From Humimonas sp964465015 (GTDB lineage: Bacteria; Gemmatimonadota; Gemmatimonadetes; Palauibacterales; Palauibacteraceae), in contig CAYXHP010000079.1 in assembly GCA_964465015.1 (NCBI GenBank), forward strand, positions 1-26,165: DNA of 26,165 bases. Direction: 5' to 3'. The position numbers and the translations under genes were made by a program. The notes under the pieces were generated by a model that did no database searches, was not told where the DNA came from, and saw only the letters and a program-made list of their open reading frames with translations. Of the stretch, positions 13,637 to 20,925 are shown in pieces. How positions within the stretch are numbered: position 1 is the first letter of the stretch; the number at the start of each line of letters is the position of its first letter.

Positions 13637-14995
13637 ATGCGGATGGGCTCGCTCCAGCCCCCGCGGGCCCGGACGGTCCGCGATCCGCTGTGGGGCAACA
13701 TCCACCTGGATGCGCGTGCGGCGGCGGTGGTGGACACCCCGCAGTTCCAGCGCCTGCGCCGGGTGAAGCAGCTCGGATTCGCCCACCTGGTCTACCCCGG
13801 CGCCGTCCACACGCGCTTTCTCCACGCCCTGGGGGTCTATCACCTGACCGGCCGCGCCCTGGAGAGGCTGGAGGGCAGCGGCGCGCTGGCCGGCCTCTCC
13901 CCGGCCGAGCGTGAGCTCCTGCCGCTCGTCCCGCTCGCCGCGCTCCTCCACGACGTGGGGCACTACGCTTTCTCGCACGCGATGGAGGAGATCGAGCCCG
14001 ATTCCCTGCCCGGCTACCACGAAGAGCTGGCTGCCCGCTTCCTGGGCGCCGACCCGATCCGCCGCTCGCTCGAGGAGGTCCGTCCCGACGCTCCCGAGCG
14101 GGTGGCCGAGTTCATCCGGGGGCGGTCGGGACATCCGCTGCAGGGTCTCATCGCCGGGTCGCTGGACCTGGACAAGATCGACTACCTGGGGCGCGACAGC
14201 CTCTTCTGCGGCGTTCCGTACGGGGCCGTAGACGTCGATCGTCTCCTCGACTCCCTCACTCTGGCCCGGGAGGCGTCGGAGGCTCCCCTCGAGCTCGCCG
14301 TGACGGAGAAGGGTATCACGGCGCTCGAGTCCCTGCTGTTCTCGAAGTACCAGATGTTCCGGAACGTGTACTGGCACCATACCGTTCGCGCCGCATCGGG
14401 CCTGTTCCGACGCCTGGTAGAGTCGGCGCTCGAGTCGGGCGTACTCGGCCCCGAGGAGCTCCCGGGCCGCACCGACGAGGAGCTGCTCGGTCTGCTGCGT
14501 CACCGCGTGGATGGGGAGGAGAGGGGGCGAGGGACCGGGGCCGACGTGCGTGGTCTGGTGGCGGCCCTCGTGGACCGGGACCTCCCCAAGCGCTGCGTGG
14601 AGCTGTTCGGTGATGAGCTCCCCGCCGACACGCCGACCTGGGTGCAGGAGCGGCCCGACCTGACGCGCCGGCTCGAGGAGCGGTTGGCGCGGGAGTGGGG
14701 GCTCGAGCCGGGGGTGGTGCTGCTGGACTATCCCTCCTACCCGGCCATGCTGGATCTTCGGCTTCTCCTCGTTCGGGGTCGGGGGGAGGTGAGGAGGCTC
14801 ACCTCGGCGGGTGCGGAGGGGATCCTGGACCTGCCGCGGCTGAGCCGCGCCCTCCACCACTCGGCGCGGGTCCTCCGGGTCTTCACCCTTCCGGCCACGC
14901 AGCCGCGTCGGGCGGGACCGCTCCTGGAGATCCTCGAGGCGCCTCCCCTCGAGGCGGAGGCCCGGCTCGAGGAGGAGCGGCCGATCTACGCCTGA
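13637..14995 (+). CDS. HD-domain phosphohydrolase (SAMHD1/YwfO-like dNTPase family)
   Basis: A 452-aa metal-dependent HD phosphohydrolase of the YwfO/SAMHD1 group, whose characterised members hydrolyse dNTPs. The order is DPLWGNIHLD near residue 17, DTPQFQRLRRVKQLG, then H63 (TRFLHALGVYHL), H105-D106 (LLHDVGHYAFSH) and DLDKIDYLGRDS (177-188), so the H...HD...D metal set is complete. The C-terminal half (~240-452) is helical and Arg/Glu-rich, as in the family. The ATG at 13637 has no good ribosome site and ATG 13643 is equally possible. It may be read through from the PEPCK operon, although a hairpin intervenes. Its last 10 nt overlap the 3' end of the convergent PP2C gene. Whether the substrate is dNTPs or other nucleotides is not resolved by sequence. 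Confidence 0.87.
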   Translation: MRMGSLQPPRARTVRDPLWGNIHLDARAAAVVDTPQFQRLRRVKQLGFAHLVYPGAVHTRFLHALGVYHLTGRALERLEGSGALAGLSPAERELLPLVPLAALLHDVGHYAFSHAMEEIEPDSLPGYHEELAARFLGADPIRRSLEEVRPDAPERVAEFIRGRSGHPLQGLIAGSLDLDKIDYLGRDSLFCGVPYGAVDVDRLLDSLTLAREASEAPLELAVTEKGITALESLLFSKYQMFRNVYWHHTVRAASGLFRRLVESALESGVLGPEELPGRTDEELLGLLRHRVDGEERGRGTGADVRGLVAALVDRDLPKRCVELFGDELPADTPTWVQERPDLTRRLEERLAREWGLEPGVVLLDYPSYPAMLDLRLLLVRGRGEVRRLTSAGAEGILDLPRLSRALHHSARVLRVFTLPATQPRRAGPLLEILEAPPLEAEARLEEERPIYA

Positions 14996-15729
14996 GCGGC
15001 TGGACGCACCACGACGGCGGTCACGTTGTCCGGACCGCCCCGCCGCAGCGCCAGGTCGACCAGTGCGCGAGCCTCCTCGCCGGGATTCGATCCGGCCGCC
15101 AGGACCGCCTCGATCTCCGGTTCGCTCACCGGTCCGGTGAGGCCGTCCGAGCACAGGAGGAAGACATCGCCGGGTCGCCAGTGGCAATCGACGATGTCCG
15201 CACGGACGGTCTCCTCGGTGCCCACGGCGCGGGTGAGCATGCTCGCGGCGGGATGGATGCGCGCCCCCTCCTCGGTGAGCTGCCCGCGCTCGACCTGCTC
15301 CTGCACCCACGTGTGGTCGCGGGTGAGCCTCCGCAGGGTCCCGGCGCGGAAGAGGTAGGCGCGGCTGTCCCCGACGTGCGCCAGCACCGCGTCGCCGCCG
15401 GCCAGGAGCTGGAGCGCCGTCACGGTCGTGCCCATCCCTGCCCGGTTCGGGTCGCGCGTCGCCTCCTCTCGAATGCGCCGTCCCGCGGCGACCACCGCCT
15501 CTCTCAGCGCATCGGCCACGGTCTCCCGGTCGGCGGGCGGGCCGCCCGACAGCCGCTCGGAGAGTGTCTCGAGGGCCAGGCGGCTCGCGACCTCACCGGC
15601 CGCGTGCCCCCCCATCCCGTCGGCGACGGCGAACAGACCGACCCCGGGAATGGCGATCCACCCGTCCTCGTTCCGGTCCCTGATCCGGCCGACATCCGTC
15701 GCGGCGCCCTGCTCGATCGACAGCTCCAT
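14986..15729 (-). CDS. PP2C-type Ser/Thr protein phosphatase
   Basis: A 247-aa soluble PPM/PP2C phosphatase of the bacterial PrpC/Stp type. It is Mn/Mg dependent and usually opposes Hanks-type kinases or anti-sigma switches. All motifs are in place: DVGRIRDRNEDG near residue 13, FAVADGMGGHAAGE, GMGTTVTAL, AHVGDSRAYLFR, DHTWVQEQVERGQL, FLLCSDGLTG and GGPDNVTAVVV. There is no transmembrane segment or sensor domain. The ATG at 15729 starts the fold exactly; the open frame continues 82 codons upstream without homology and is rejected. No Shine-Dalgarno is present, and a CACAAT box ends 5 nt before the ATG, suggesting a leaderless transcript. It is divergent from the sigma factor gene. No kinase lies in the window. 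Confidence 0.93.
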   Translation of the reverse strand: MELSIEQGAATDVGRIRDRNEDGWIAIPGVGLFAVADGMGGHAAGEVASRLALETLSERLSGGPPADRETVADALREAVVAAGRRIREEATRDPNRAGMGTTVTALQLLAGGDAVLAHVGDSRAYLFRAGTLRRLTRDHTWVQEQVERGQLTEEGARIHPAASMLTRAVGTEETVRADIVDCHWRPGDVFLLCSDGLTGPVSEPEIEAVLAAGSNPGEEARALVDLALRRGGPDNVTAVVVRPAAQA

Positions 15730-15734
15730 GCCCC

Positions 15735-15764
15735 ATTGTGTCGCCCCGACCGGCGTTCGGGAAA
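15735..15764 (-). promoter_or_regulatory. Possible leaderless promoter of the PP2C gene
   Basis: On the minus strand CACAAT (15740-15735) lies 5 nt before the ATG and TTTCCC (15764-15759) lies 18 nt further upstream. The -10 to ATG distance equals that of the molybdoenzyme gene promoter at 25724-25735. The -35 is weak. The middle of the divergent gap (about 15765-15834) holds nothing I can name. Confidence 0.35.
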
Positions 15765-15834
15765 GCGGCGGCAGGTGGAGTCCCGGGCCGAGGCACCCGG
15801 CAGAGGGAACCACGTGCGAGTGATTCTCGTTGCG

Positions 15835-15863
15835 TTGACTGGCCGGTTGGGGGGACCTAACTT
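15835..15863 (+). promoter_or_regulatory. Promoter of the sigma factor gene
   Basis: TTGACT (15835-15840), exactly 17 nt, then TAACTT (15858-15863). The start is expected near 15870, leaving a leader of about 80 nt. The -35 is strong and the -10 only moderate. Confidence 0.55.
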
Positions 15864-15949
15864 CTGTCGCCGGTGACCACCCGGCCCGCCCGTCGGCACG
15901 GCCCGCGCCCGCCGGCAACACCTCACGGAACGTAATCGACCGGATCGCC

Positions 15950-16825
15950 ATGAGCCGCAACGGTCGCTTTTCCACGTCTCGACTCGCCAGCGCCGAGTTC
16001 GGGAGCCCCTCCGCGATCGATCTCTACCTGGACGAGCTGGGGCGTTATCCCTTGCTCGACTCGGTGGAGGAGGACCGCGTCGCGCGCCTGTCCAGGGCGG
16101 GGGACGCCTCCGCGTTCGAGACCCTGATCCGGTCCAACCTCCGCTTCGTGGTGTCGGTCGCCAAGCGCTACCAGAACCGCGGACTCTCCTTCTCGGACCT
16201 CGTCCAGGAGGGCAACGTCGGGCTGGTGACGGCCGCCAACAAGTTCGATCCGGATCAGGGCGTGAAGTTCATCAGCTACGCCGTGTGGTGGATCCGGCAG
16301 GCGATCCTGGCGGCCCTGGCCCGTCACAGCCGCTCGGTCCGGCTCCCCCTCAATCGGGCCACCGAGCTCGGCCGGGTGCTGCGCACGCGCGAGGAGCTCC
16401 GCCAGAGCCTCCGCCGCGAGCCCACCATTCGGGAGATCGGCGAGGCGGCCGGACTCGACGAAGCCACGGTGGAGCTCCTGCAGGCGCTCAACGTCGGCGA
16501 GGTGAGGCTGGACGCGCCGGTGGGAGACTCCGAGGACAACCAGCTCCAGGACCGCTTCCTGCTCGACGACACGGACCTCGAGGAGGAGCTCGAGGAGATC
16601 ATGCTGAGCGAGCACCTGGACCGCGCCCTGCGCCTCCTGCGGCCACGCGATGCGCGGGTGGTCCGGCTCTACTACGGGCTCCAGGGGGAGCAGGAGCACA
16701 CACTGGAGGAGATCGGAAAGGTCCTCGGGATCACCCGCGAACGCGTGCGCCAGCTACGCGACCGGGCGCTGCGCGAGATGCGACAGGGAGAGCTCGGAAA
16801 GGTCCTGGCGACCTACGCGGCCTGA
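15950..16825 (+). CDS. RpoD-like sigma-70 family RNA polymerase sigma factor
   Basis: A 291-aa sigma factor with regions 1.2, 2, 3 and 4 but no region 1.1. Region 1.2 is SAIDLYLDELGRYPLL; region 2 runs from NLRFVVSVAKRYQNRG through DLVQEGNVGLVTAANKFD to FISYAVWWIRQAILAALA, with the region 2.4 aromatic and Arg residues of housekeeping sigmas. Region 3 includes RREPTIREIGEAAGL, and the region 4.2 helix-turn-helix is HTLEEIGKVLGITRERVRQL (from residue 250). The length and architecture match the region-1.1-less primary sigma of Bacteroidota, but a group-2 stress sigma would look similar. The ATG at 15950 has only a weak ribosome site. It ends 24 nt before the convergent lipoprotein gene. The divergent PP2C gene could belong to a regulatory circuit; that is inference. 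Confidence 0.93.
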   Translation: MSRNGRFSTSRLASAEFGSPSAIDLYLDELGRYPLLDSVEEDRVARLSRAGDASAFETLIRSNLRFVVSVAKRYQNRGLSFSDLVQEGNVGLVTAANKFDPDQGVKFISYAVWWIRQAILAALARHSRSVRLPLNRATELGRVLRTREELRQSLRREPTIREIGEAAGLDEATVELLQALNVGEVRLDAPVGDSEDNQLQDRFLLDDTDLEEELEEIMLSEHLDRALRLLRPRDARVVRLYYGLQGEQEHTLEEIGKVLGITRERVRQLRDRALREMRQGELGKVLATYAA

Positions 16826-16849
16826 GATCCGCCCCACAGGCTCGACGGC

Positions 16850-17914
16850 TCAGCCTCGCGAGGCTCCGCTGTCGGGCGCCGCGGCTCCGCTCTCGGCGCG
16901 CGGTGCTTGCCGGAGGCTCCGGAGAGCGGGGCAGCCGTCCGCCTCCGTCCACGCGAGGGCCTTCCCCGCTCCGGCCCGATGGGCCGCCACCTTCTCGCTC
17001 GACCCGTCCACCGCTTCCAGCATGTCGTAGCGCGCCCCGCCGAGTCTCAGCCCCCCCAGCCACGCGAAGGCCTTCTTGGAGGACGCCGAGCCGTACTTCT
17101 GGACCGTGCTCCACAGTGGCACGTATCCGCGAGCCGGGTCGAACGTCGCCATGAAGAACAGCGACGCGGCGGACTCCGAGCCGGGCGGGACGCCGGCCAG
17201 CGTGTCGCCGATGAGATAGGTGGCGGCCATGCCGTGGCCCACCGGTGCGCCCGCGCTGTCCGGCGCGAGCGGAATCGCCTGCAGGTCGGCCCGCTGCGCC
17301 AGGAAGGCATGCTCGACGCCCGCGTCCTTGAGGAGGTTCTCGGCCAGAATCGGCCCGAACGTCCGCATGCGATCGTCCAGACCCGGCAGGTCGACCCGGT
17401 CCGGTACGCTGTCGGGGAGGCCGGGTCCCACGGCGAACGCCCATCGCGGTAGCGACTGGCCGGGAGCCACGAGCGCGCGGCCGTCTGCCACCGATGGGCA
17501 AGCCGCGTTGACCGCCACGCGCGTACCGGTCAGTATGAGCGTGCCGATGCGGCGCTCGGAGAGCTGGAGCGCCAGCGTGGTGCCGGGCGTGGCGAAGGTG
17601 GAGTCGAAGCGAGCCCTGTACTCCGTGCCGGCGCTGGACCAGTCGAGCGACTCGAGTCCGGTCGCTCCCGCGCGCGCGAACGGCACGGCCGAAGCTCCCC
17701 CGTCGGTCTCGAACCGGACCAGGTAGACGAACGGCGGCTGCGGCAGTGGAACGGGCGGTTGAGCGGCCGCGGCGGAGTCCTCGGCGTCCCGCTGCGAACG
17801 GGGATGCTCGAGCGCGACGTGGCTCCCGCCCCATTTCACGTCGCAGGCCGCCGCGCTGGCGGCGAGGAGCAGGACCGTCAGTGCGGCTCGGGCGCGTCGC
17901 GTCGTCGATGCCAT
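16850..17914 (-). CDS. Putative lipoprotein of unknown function
   Basis: A 354-aa exported protein. The N-terminus is a typical lipoprotein signal: RR near residues 6-7, hydrophobic ALTVLLLAASAAA and a candidate lipobox Cys24 (AAAC). An Ala/Pro/Gln-rich linker (~45-62) precedes a globular region beginning FVYLVRFETDGG and containing LALQLSERRIGTLILTGTRVAVNAACP and ATYLIGDTLAGVPPG. Residues ~265-330 include LWSTVQKYGSASSKKAFAW and GGARYDMLEAVDGSS. Three Cys occur in the mature part, and the C-terminus is Ala/Gly-rich. I recognise no family, catalytic motif or repeat. It is transcribed alone from its own good promoter, divergent from the deacetylase operon, and may be restricted to the lineage. 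Confidence 0.7.
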   Translation of the reverse strand: MASTTRRARAALTVLLLAASAAACDVKWGGSHVALEHPRSQRDAEDSAAAAQPPVPLPQPPFVYLVRFETDGGASAVPFARAGATGLESLDWSSAGTEYRARFDSTFATPGTTLALQLSERRIGTLILTGTRVAVNAACPSVADGRALVAPGQSLPRWAFAVGPGLPDSVPDRVDLPGLDDRMRTFGPILAENLLKDAGVEHAFLAQRADLQAIPLAPDSAGAPVGHGMAATYLIGDTLAGVPPGSESAASLFFMATFDPARGYVPLWSTVQKYGSASSKKAFAWLGGLRLGGARYDMLEAVDGSSEKVAAHRAGAGKALAWTEADGCPALRSLRQAPRAESGAAAPDSGASRG

Positions 17915-17974
17915 GGATCGCCGGGTGTCCGGGTGGAGGGCCGCCCACGCGGCGGCCCGTGCGTGGAGGCCGGA

Positions 17975-18003
17975 AAGCTACGGGGCGGCGCCGGGGGCAT
18001 CAA
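17975..18003 (-). promoter_or_regulatory. Promoter of the lipoprotein gene
   Basis: On the minus strand TTGATG (18003-17998), a 17-nt spacer and TAGCTT (17980-17975). The start near 17968 leaves a ~54-nt leader before the ATG at 17914. The rest of the divergent gap has a 7-bp CCGGGCT/AGCCCGG hairpin at 18014-18030 and the ribosome site of the next gene, but no convincing plus-strand promoter. Confidence 0.55.
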
Positions 18004-18040
18004 CGTCCGCTCCCCGGGCTCGGAGCCCGGAGCGTCTCTT

Positions 18041-18049
18041 GGAGGAGGT
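18041..18049 (+). promoter_or_regulatory. Ribosome site of the deacetylase gene
   Basis: GGAGGAGGT lies 6 nt before a TTG at 18055. The next in-frame candidates (GTG 18073, GTG 18079, ATG 18085) are 24 nt or more from it, which favours the TTG, although homology alone would allow the GTG at 18073. Confidence 0.5.
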
Positions 18050-18054
18050 GGTGG

Positions 18055-19044
18055 TTGGCCGGACGGGGATCCGTGGCCGTGTTCATGCACGAGGACTGCT
18101 CCCGGCACGACACGGGTTGGGGGCACCCCGAGCACCAGGGCCGGCTCCGGGCGCTGAGCGCCGGCCTGGAGAAGGCGCTCCCCGACCTGCTCCCCGAGGT
18201 GGTGAGCGTGGCGGGCCGCCCCCTCGACCCATCCCTCCTGGAGCTGGCGCACGCGCCGGCGCTGATCGAGCGGGTCCGGGAGGGCGTGGCGGAGTCGGCC
18301 CGACGGGGCGAGCCGATCCACCTCGAGGCCGACACCGTGGTCTCACCCGCCTCCTGGGACGCCGGGCTCGCCGCGGCCGGTACCGCGGTGACCGCCACCC
18401 ACGCCGTTCTCGAGGGGACGTGCGCGCGCGCCTTCTGCGCCATCCGCCCGCCAGGCCACCACGCCACGCCCACCGAGCCGATGGGCTTCTGCCTGTTCAA
18501 CTCCGTGGCCATCGCGGCTCGCGAGGCGATCGAGGCCGGACTGGCGCGCCGCGCGCTCATCGTGGACTGGGACGTGCACCACGGGAACGGGACGCAGGAC
18601 ATCTTCTACCGGGACCCCGCCGTGTTCTACCTGTCCATGCACCAGCATCCGTTGTACCCGGGGACCGGAGCCGCCGAGGAGCACGGAGAGGGCGAAGGAG
18701 TCGGGACGACTCTGAATCGCCCGATGCCGCCCGGCCTCGCGCGCGAGCGCTACATCGAGTCCCTGTATGGGGCGCTGGACGAGGCACTCTCCGACTTCGA
18801 GCCGGATCTGGTCCTGGTGTCATGCGGCTTCGACTCGGCCCGCGCCGACCCGCTCGGTAGCTTCACGCTCGAGGCGGAGGACTTCCGGACCCTCACCGTG
18901 GAGCTGGTACGCCGGACGCGGGCCACGGCCGGGGGCCGGGTGGTGTCGCTCCTGGAGGGCGGATACAACGTGGACACGCTGGGAGAGCTGGCGGCCGCGC
19001 ACATCGCGGGACTCGTCGACACGGTTCGAGAGGAGGGGGCATGA
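18055..19044 (+). CDS. Histone-deacetylase-fold zinc amidohydrolase (AcuC/AphA/class II HDAC-like)
   Basis: A 329-aa zinc hydrolase that removes acyl groups from amines; bacterial relatives act on acetylated proteins, acetylpolyamines or other small amides. The catalytic set is complete: the tandem His RPPGHHA (H135, H136), zinc ligands D173 and H175 in VDWDVHHGNGTQDIFY, third ligand D260 in CGFDSARADPLG, and the transition-state Tyr304 in EGGYN. The ARADPLG form is typical of class II-like enzymes. The N-terminal HEDCSRHDTGWGHPEHQGRL fits the family. The start is TTG 18055 chosen by ribosome site, with GTG 18073 as the alternative. Its stop overlaps the next ATG (ATGA), so it is the first gene of a coupled four-gene operon. 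The natural substrate is unknown, but an acylated peptide or amine would fit the neighbours. Confidence 0.93.
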   Translation: MAGRGSVAVFMHEDCSRHDTGWGHPEHQGRLRALSAGLEKALPDLLPEVVSVAGRPLDPSLLELAHAPALIERVREGVAESARRGEPIHLEADTVVSPASWDAGLAAAGTAVTATHAVLEGTCARAFCAIRPPGHHATPTEPMGFCLFNSVAIAAREAIEAGLARRALIVDWDVHHGNGTQDIFYRDPAVFYLSMHQHPLYPGTGAAEEHGEGEGVGTTLNRPMPPGLARERYIESLYGALDEALSDFEPDLVLVSCGFDSARADPLGSFTLEAEDFRTLTVELVRRTRATAGGRVVSLLEGGYNVDTLGELAAAHIAGLVDTVREEGA

Positions 19045-20237
19045 GCGCCACGTTGTCCGAGAAGCTCCTGGCGAGGGCACGCCGGGCCATGGAGGAAGAG
19101 GGGATCGACGGGTGGCTCCTGTACGATCTGGAGGGCCGGAACCGCGTGGCGGCCGAGATCCTGGGCCTGCAGGAGGGCACCTCCCGACGGCACTTCGTCC
19201 TCCTCCCCCGCGAAGGGGAGCCGGTGGCTCTGATGCACCCGGTCGAGGGGCAGAACTGGGAGGAGTGGCCGCACCGGAAGATCGAGTACGTGGGCTGGGA
19301 GGAGATGGAGAAGCACCTGGCCGACATGCTGTCCGACCTCGACTGGGTGGCCATGGAGATCTCGGAACGGGATGCCGTGCCGTTCGTGGACTACGTGCCG
19401 GCCGGCGTCGTCGGCCTGGTCGAGGGCTCCGACGTCCGGGTGGTGAGCTCGGCCGACCTCATCTCACGCGCCTACGCGAGCTGGGGCGAGAAGGGGCTCG
19501 CCCTCCACAGGCGAGCCGCGGCCGAGCTGACGCGGATCGCGCGGGAAGGCTACGAGCGGGCGGCCGAGGGCGTGCGCTCCGGCTCCCCGATCGACGAGCG
19601 CGCGGTGGCCGACTTCATCGAGTCGGCCCAGGCGGAGGCCAGCCTGGGCGGCGGCGGGGCGGTCGTGGCGGCCGGTCCCGGGAGCGCCATTCCCCACTAT
19701 CATCCCCGGGCCGAGGGATCCCGCTCCCTGACCCGGGGCGAGGTGCTGCTCATCGACCTGTGGGCGAAGGTGCTCGGGGAGCCCGAAGCCGTGTACGCCG
19801 ACCAGACCTGGATGGGAGTGCTCGCCGATGAGCCCGACGACGACTTCCGGGCCGGCTGGGATGCGGTAGTTGCGGCCCGGGACGAGGCGGTGGAGCTCCT
19901 GGCGCGCCGCATGGGAGAGGATCCGCCCCCCACCGGCGCCGAAGTGGACCGGTGCGCCCGGCAGGTCCTCATCGACCGGGGCTACGGGGACGTACTCCTG
20001 CACCGGACGGGACACGCCATGGACCGGGTGAACCACGGATTCGGTCCCAACCTGGACTCGATCGAGACCCGAGACGAGCGCCCGCTCGTACCCGATATCG
20101 GCTTCTCGGTCGAGCCGGGGATCTACTTCCGTGGGAAGTGGGGGATCCGCTCGGAGATCAACGTGCACCTGACCGCCGACCGGCCGGAGGTGTCGCCCGA
20201 CCGGCGGCAGACGGAGCCCTGGACGTTGAATGGATGA
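19041..20237 (+). CDS. M24-family metallopeptidase (Xaa-Pro peptidase-like)
   Basis: A 398-aa pita-bread-fold peptidase, probably a cytosolic aminopeptidase or dipeptidase of the Xaa-Pro group. The dinuclear metal ligands are all present: D239 (LLIDLWAK), D254 (VYADQTWMG), H325 (HRTGHAMDRVNHG), E358 (FSVEPGIYF) and E372 (IRSEINVHL). The N-terminal ~170 residues form the creatinase-like domain, starting RARRAMEEEGIDGWLLYD. The first ligand motif reads DLWAK rather than the common DxGA, which hints at a subfamily with different specificity. No signal peptide. The ATG overlaps the deacetylase stop by 4 nt, and the end overlaps the next ATG by 8 nt. With the epimerase downstream, a role in short-peptide breakdown is a fair inference; specificity for proline is not shown. 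Confidence 0.9.
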   Translation: MSATLSEKLLARARRAMEEEGIDGWLLYDLEGRNRVAAEILGLQEGTSRRHFVLLPREGEPVALMHPVEGQNWEEWPHRKIEYVGWEEMEKHLADMLSDLDWVAMEISERDAVPFVDYVPAGVVGLVEGSDVRVVSSADLISRAYASWGEKGLALHRRAAAELTRIAREGYERAAEGVRSGSPIDERAVADFIESAQAEASLGGGGAVVAAGPGSAIPHYHPRAEGSRSLTRGEVLLIDLWAKVLGEPEAVYADQTWMGVLADEPDDDFRAGWDAVVAARDEAVELLARRMGEDPPPTGAEVDRCARQVLIDRGYGDVLLHRTGHAMDRVNHGFGPNLDSIETRDERPLVPDIGFSVEPGIYFRGKWGIRSEINVHLTADRPEVSPDRRQTEPWTLNG

Positions 20238-20925
20238 GAGCGGGGGCCCGGTCGCGCCCGAGCGGGGCCTGGCCATCCACGCGGTCGTGCGGAACACGCG
20301 CACCGACCGCGCGCTGGACGCGCTCCATCTGGGAGGGTCGGACCTGGAGTACGAGCTGGTGGCCGCAGGCGGGCTCGCGGCCGCGGTCACCCCGGCGCCC
20401 TTCATCGACGCGGGCGACCCGGATCCGGAGGCGCTGCGCCGCCACGAGCGCGTGGTGGAGGCGCTCCTCCAGCGCTCCACTCTCGTGCCGGCTCCCCTGG
20501 GTTTCCTCGCCCGCGACGAGGCCGCCGTGCGCGAGCTCCTGCGCGATCACCGCGGCGAGCTCGAGAAGGCCCTGGACTACCTGGAGAACTGCTACGAGGT
20601 GCGCGTGCACGTGGCGCTCCGCCATCGGGCGAGCGAGGAGGACCTGGCGGGCTTCGTGACCCGGCTGCACGGCGCGCTCCGGGGCCAGGCGCGGGCGGCG
20701 CGCCGACTCCCCGGCCGGGACGATAGCGAGCTCGTCGCGGCGTTCCTGGTCGCGCGCCAGGAGTGGATGCGCCTGGTCGAGAAGGCCACCCGCTGGGAAG
20801 GCCATCACCCCGAGGTCGCGCTTCGCGTCACGGGTCCGTGGCCGCCCTACGACTTCGTGAGCGTGACCGCGGGGAAGGACGGCCGCGAGGACGAACACGG
20901 CTCTTCAGGTGAGGATGCCCCATGA
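20230..20925 (+). CDS. GvpL/GvpF-family protein outside a gas-vesicle cluster
   Basis: A 231-aa protein with the GvpL/GvpF signature. The N-terminal fold reads GLAIHAVVRN...LEYELVAAGGLAAAVTPAPF. The middle helix is RRHERVVEALLQRSTLVPAPLGFLA, followed by ELLRDHRGELEKALDYLENC and VRVHVALRH. The diagnostic C-terminal GPWPPYDFV is at 202-210. In gas-vesicle producers these proteins help nucleate or assemble the GvpA shell. Here no gvpA, gvpN or other vesicle gene is in view, and the gene is fused by overlaps into a peptide-catabolism-like operon (8 nt with the peptidase, ATGA with the epimerase), so its role is unknown. The C-terminal tail after residue ~215 is acidic and probably disordered. The family call is fairly sure from the GPWPPY motif; the function is not. 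Confidence 0.82.
   Translation: MDESGGPVAPERGLAIHAVVRNTRTDRALDALHLGGSDLEYELVAAGGLAAAVTPAPFIDAGDPDPEALRRHERVVEALLQRSTLVPAPLGFLARDEAAVRELLRDHRGELEKALDYLENCYEVRVHVALRHRASEEDLAGFVTRLHGALRGQARAARRLPGRDDSELVAAFLVARQEWMRLVEKATRWEGHHPEVALRVTGPWPPYDFVSVTAGKDGREDEHGSSGEDAP

Noticed and set aside
12046..13737. A 563-codon minus-strand open frame opposite PEPCK
   Set aside because: Shadow of PEPCK: no ribosome site, no motif, and the sense strand carries an intact P-loop enzyme.
13559..15310. A 583-codon minus-strand open frame across the HD-domain gene and the PP2C gene
   Set aside because: It overlaps two clearly recognisable genes and has a low-complexity Arg/Gly/Glu composition with no motif.
15730..15975. 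N-terminal extension of the PP2C protein by 82 residues
   Set aside because: It would overlap the sigma factor start and promoter region, and its sequence is low-complexity; the PP2C fold begins at the ATG at 15729.
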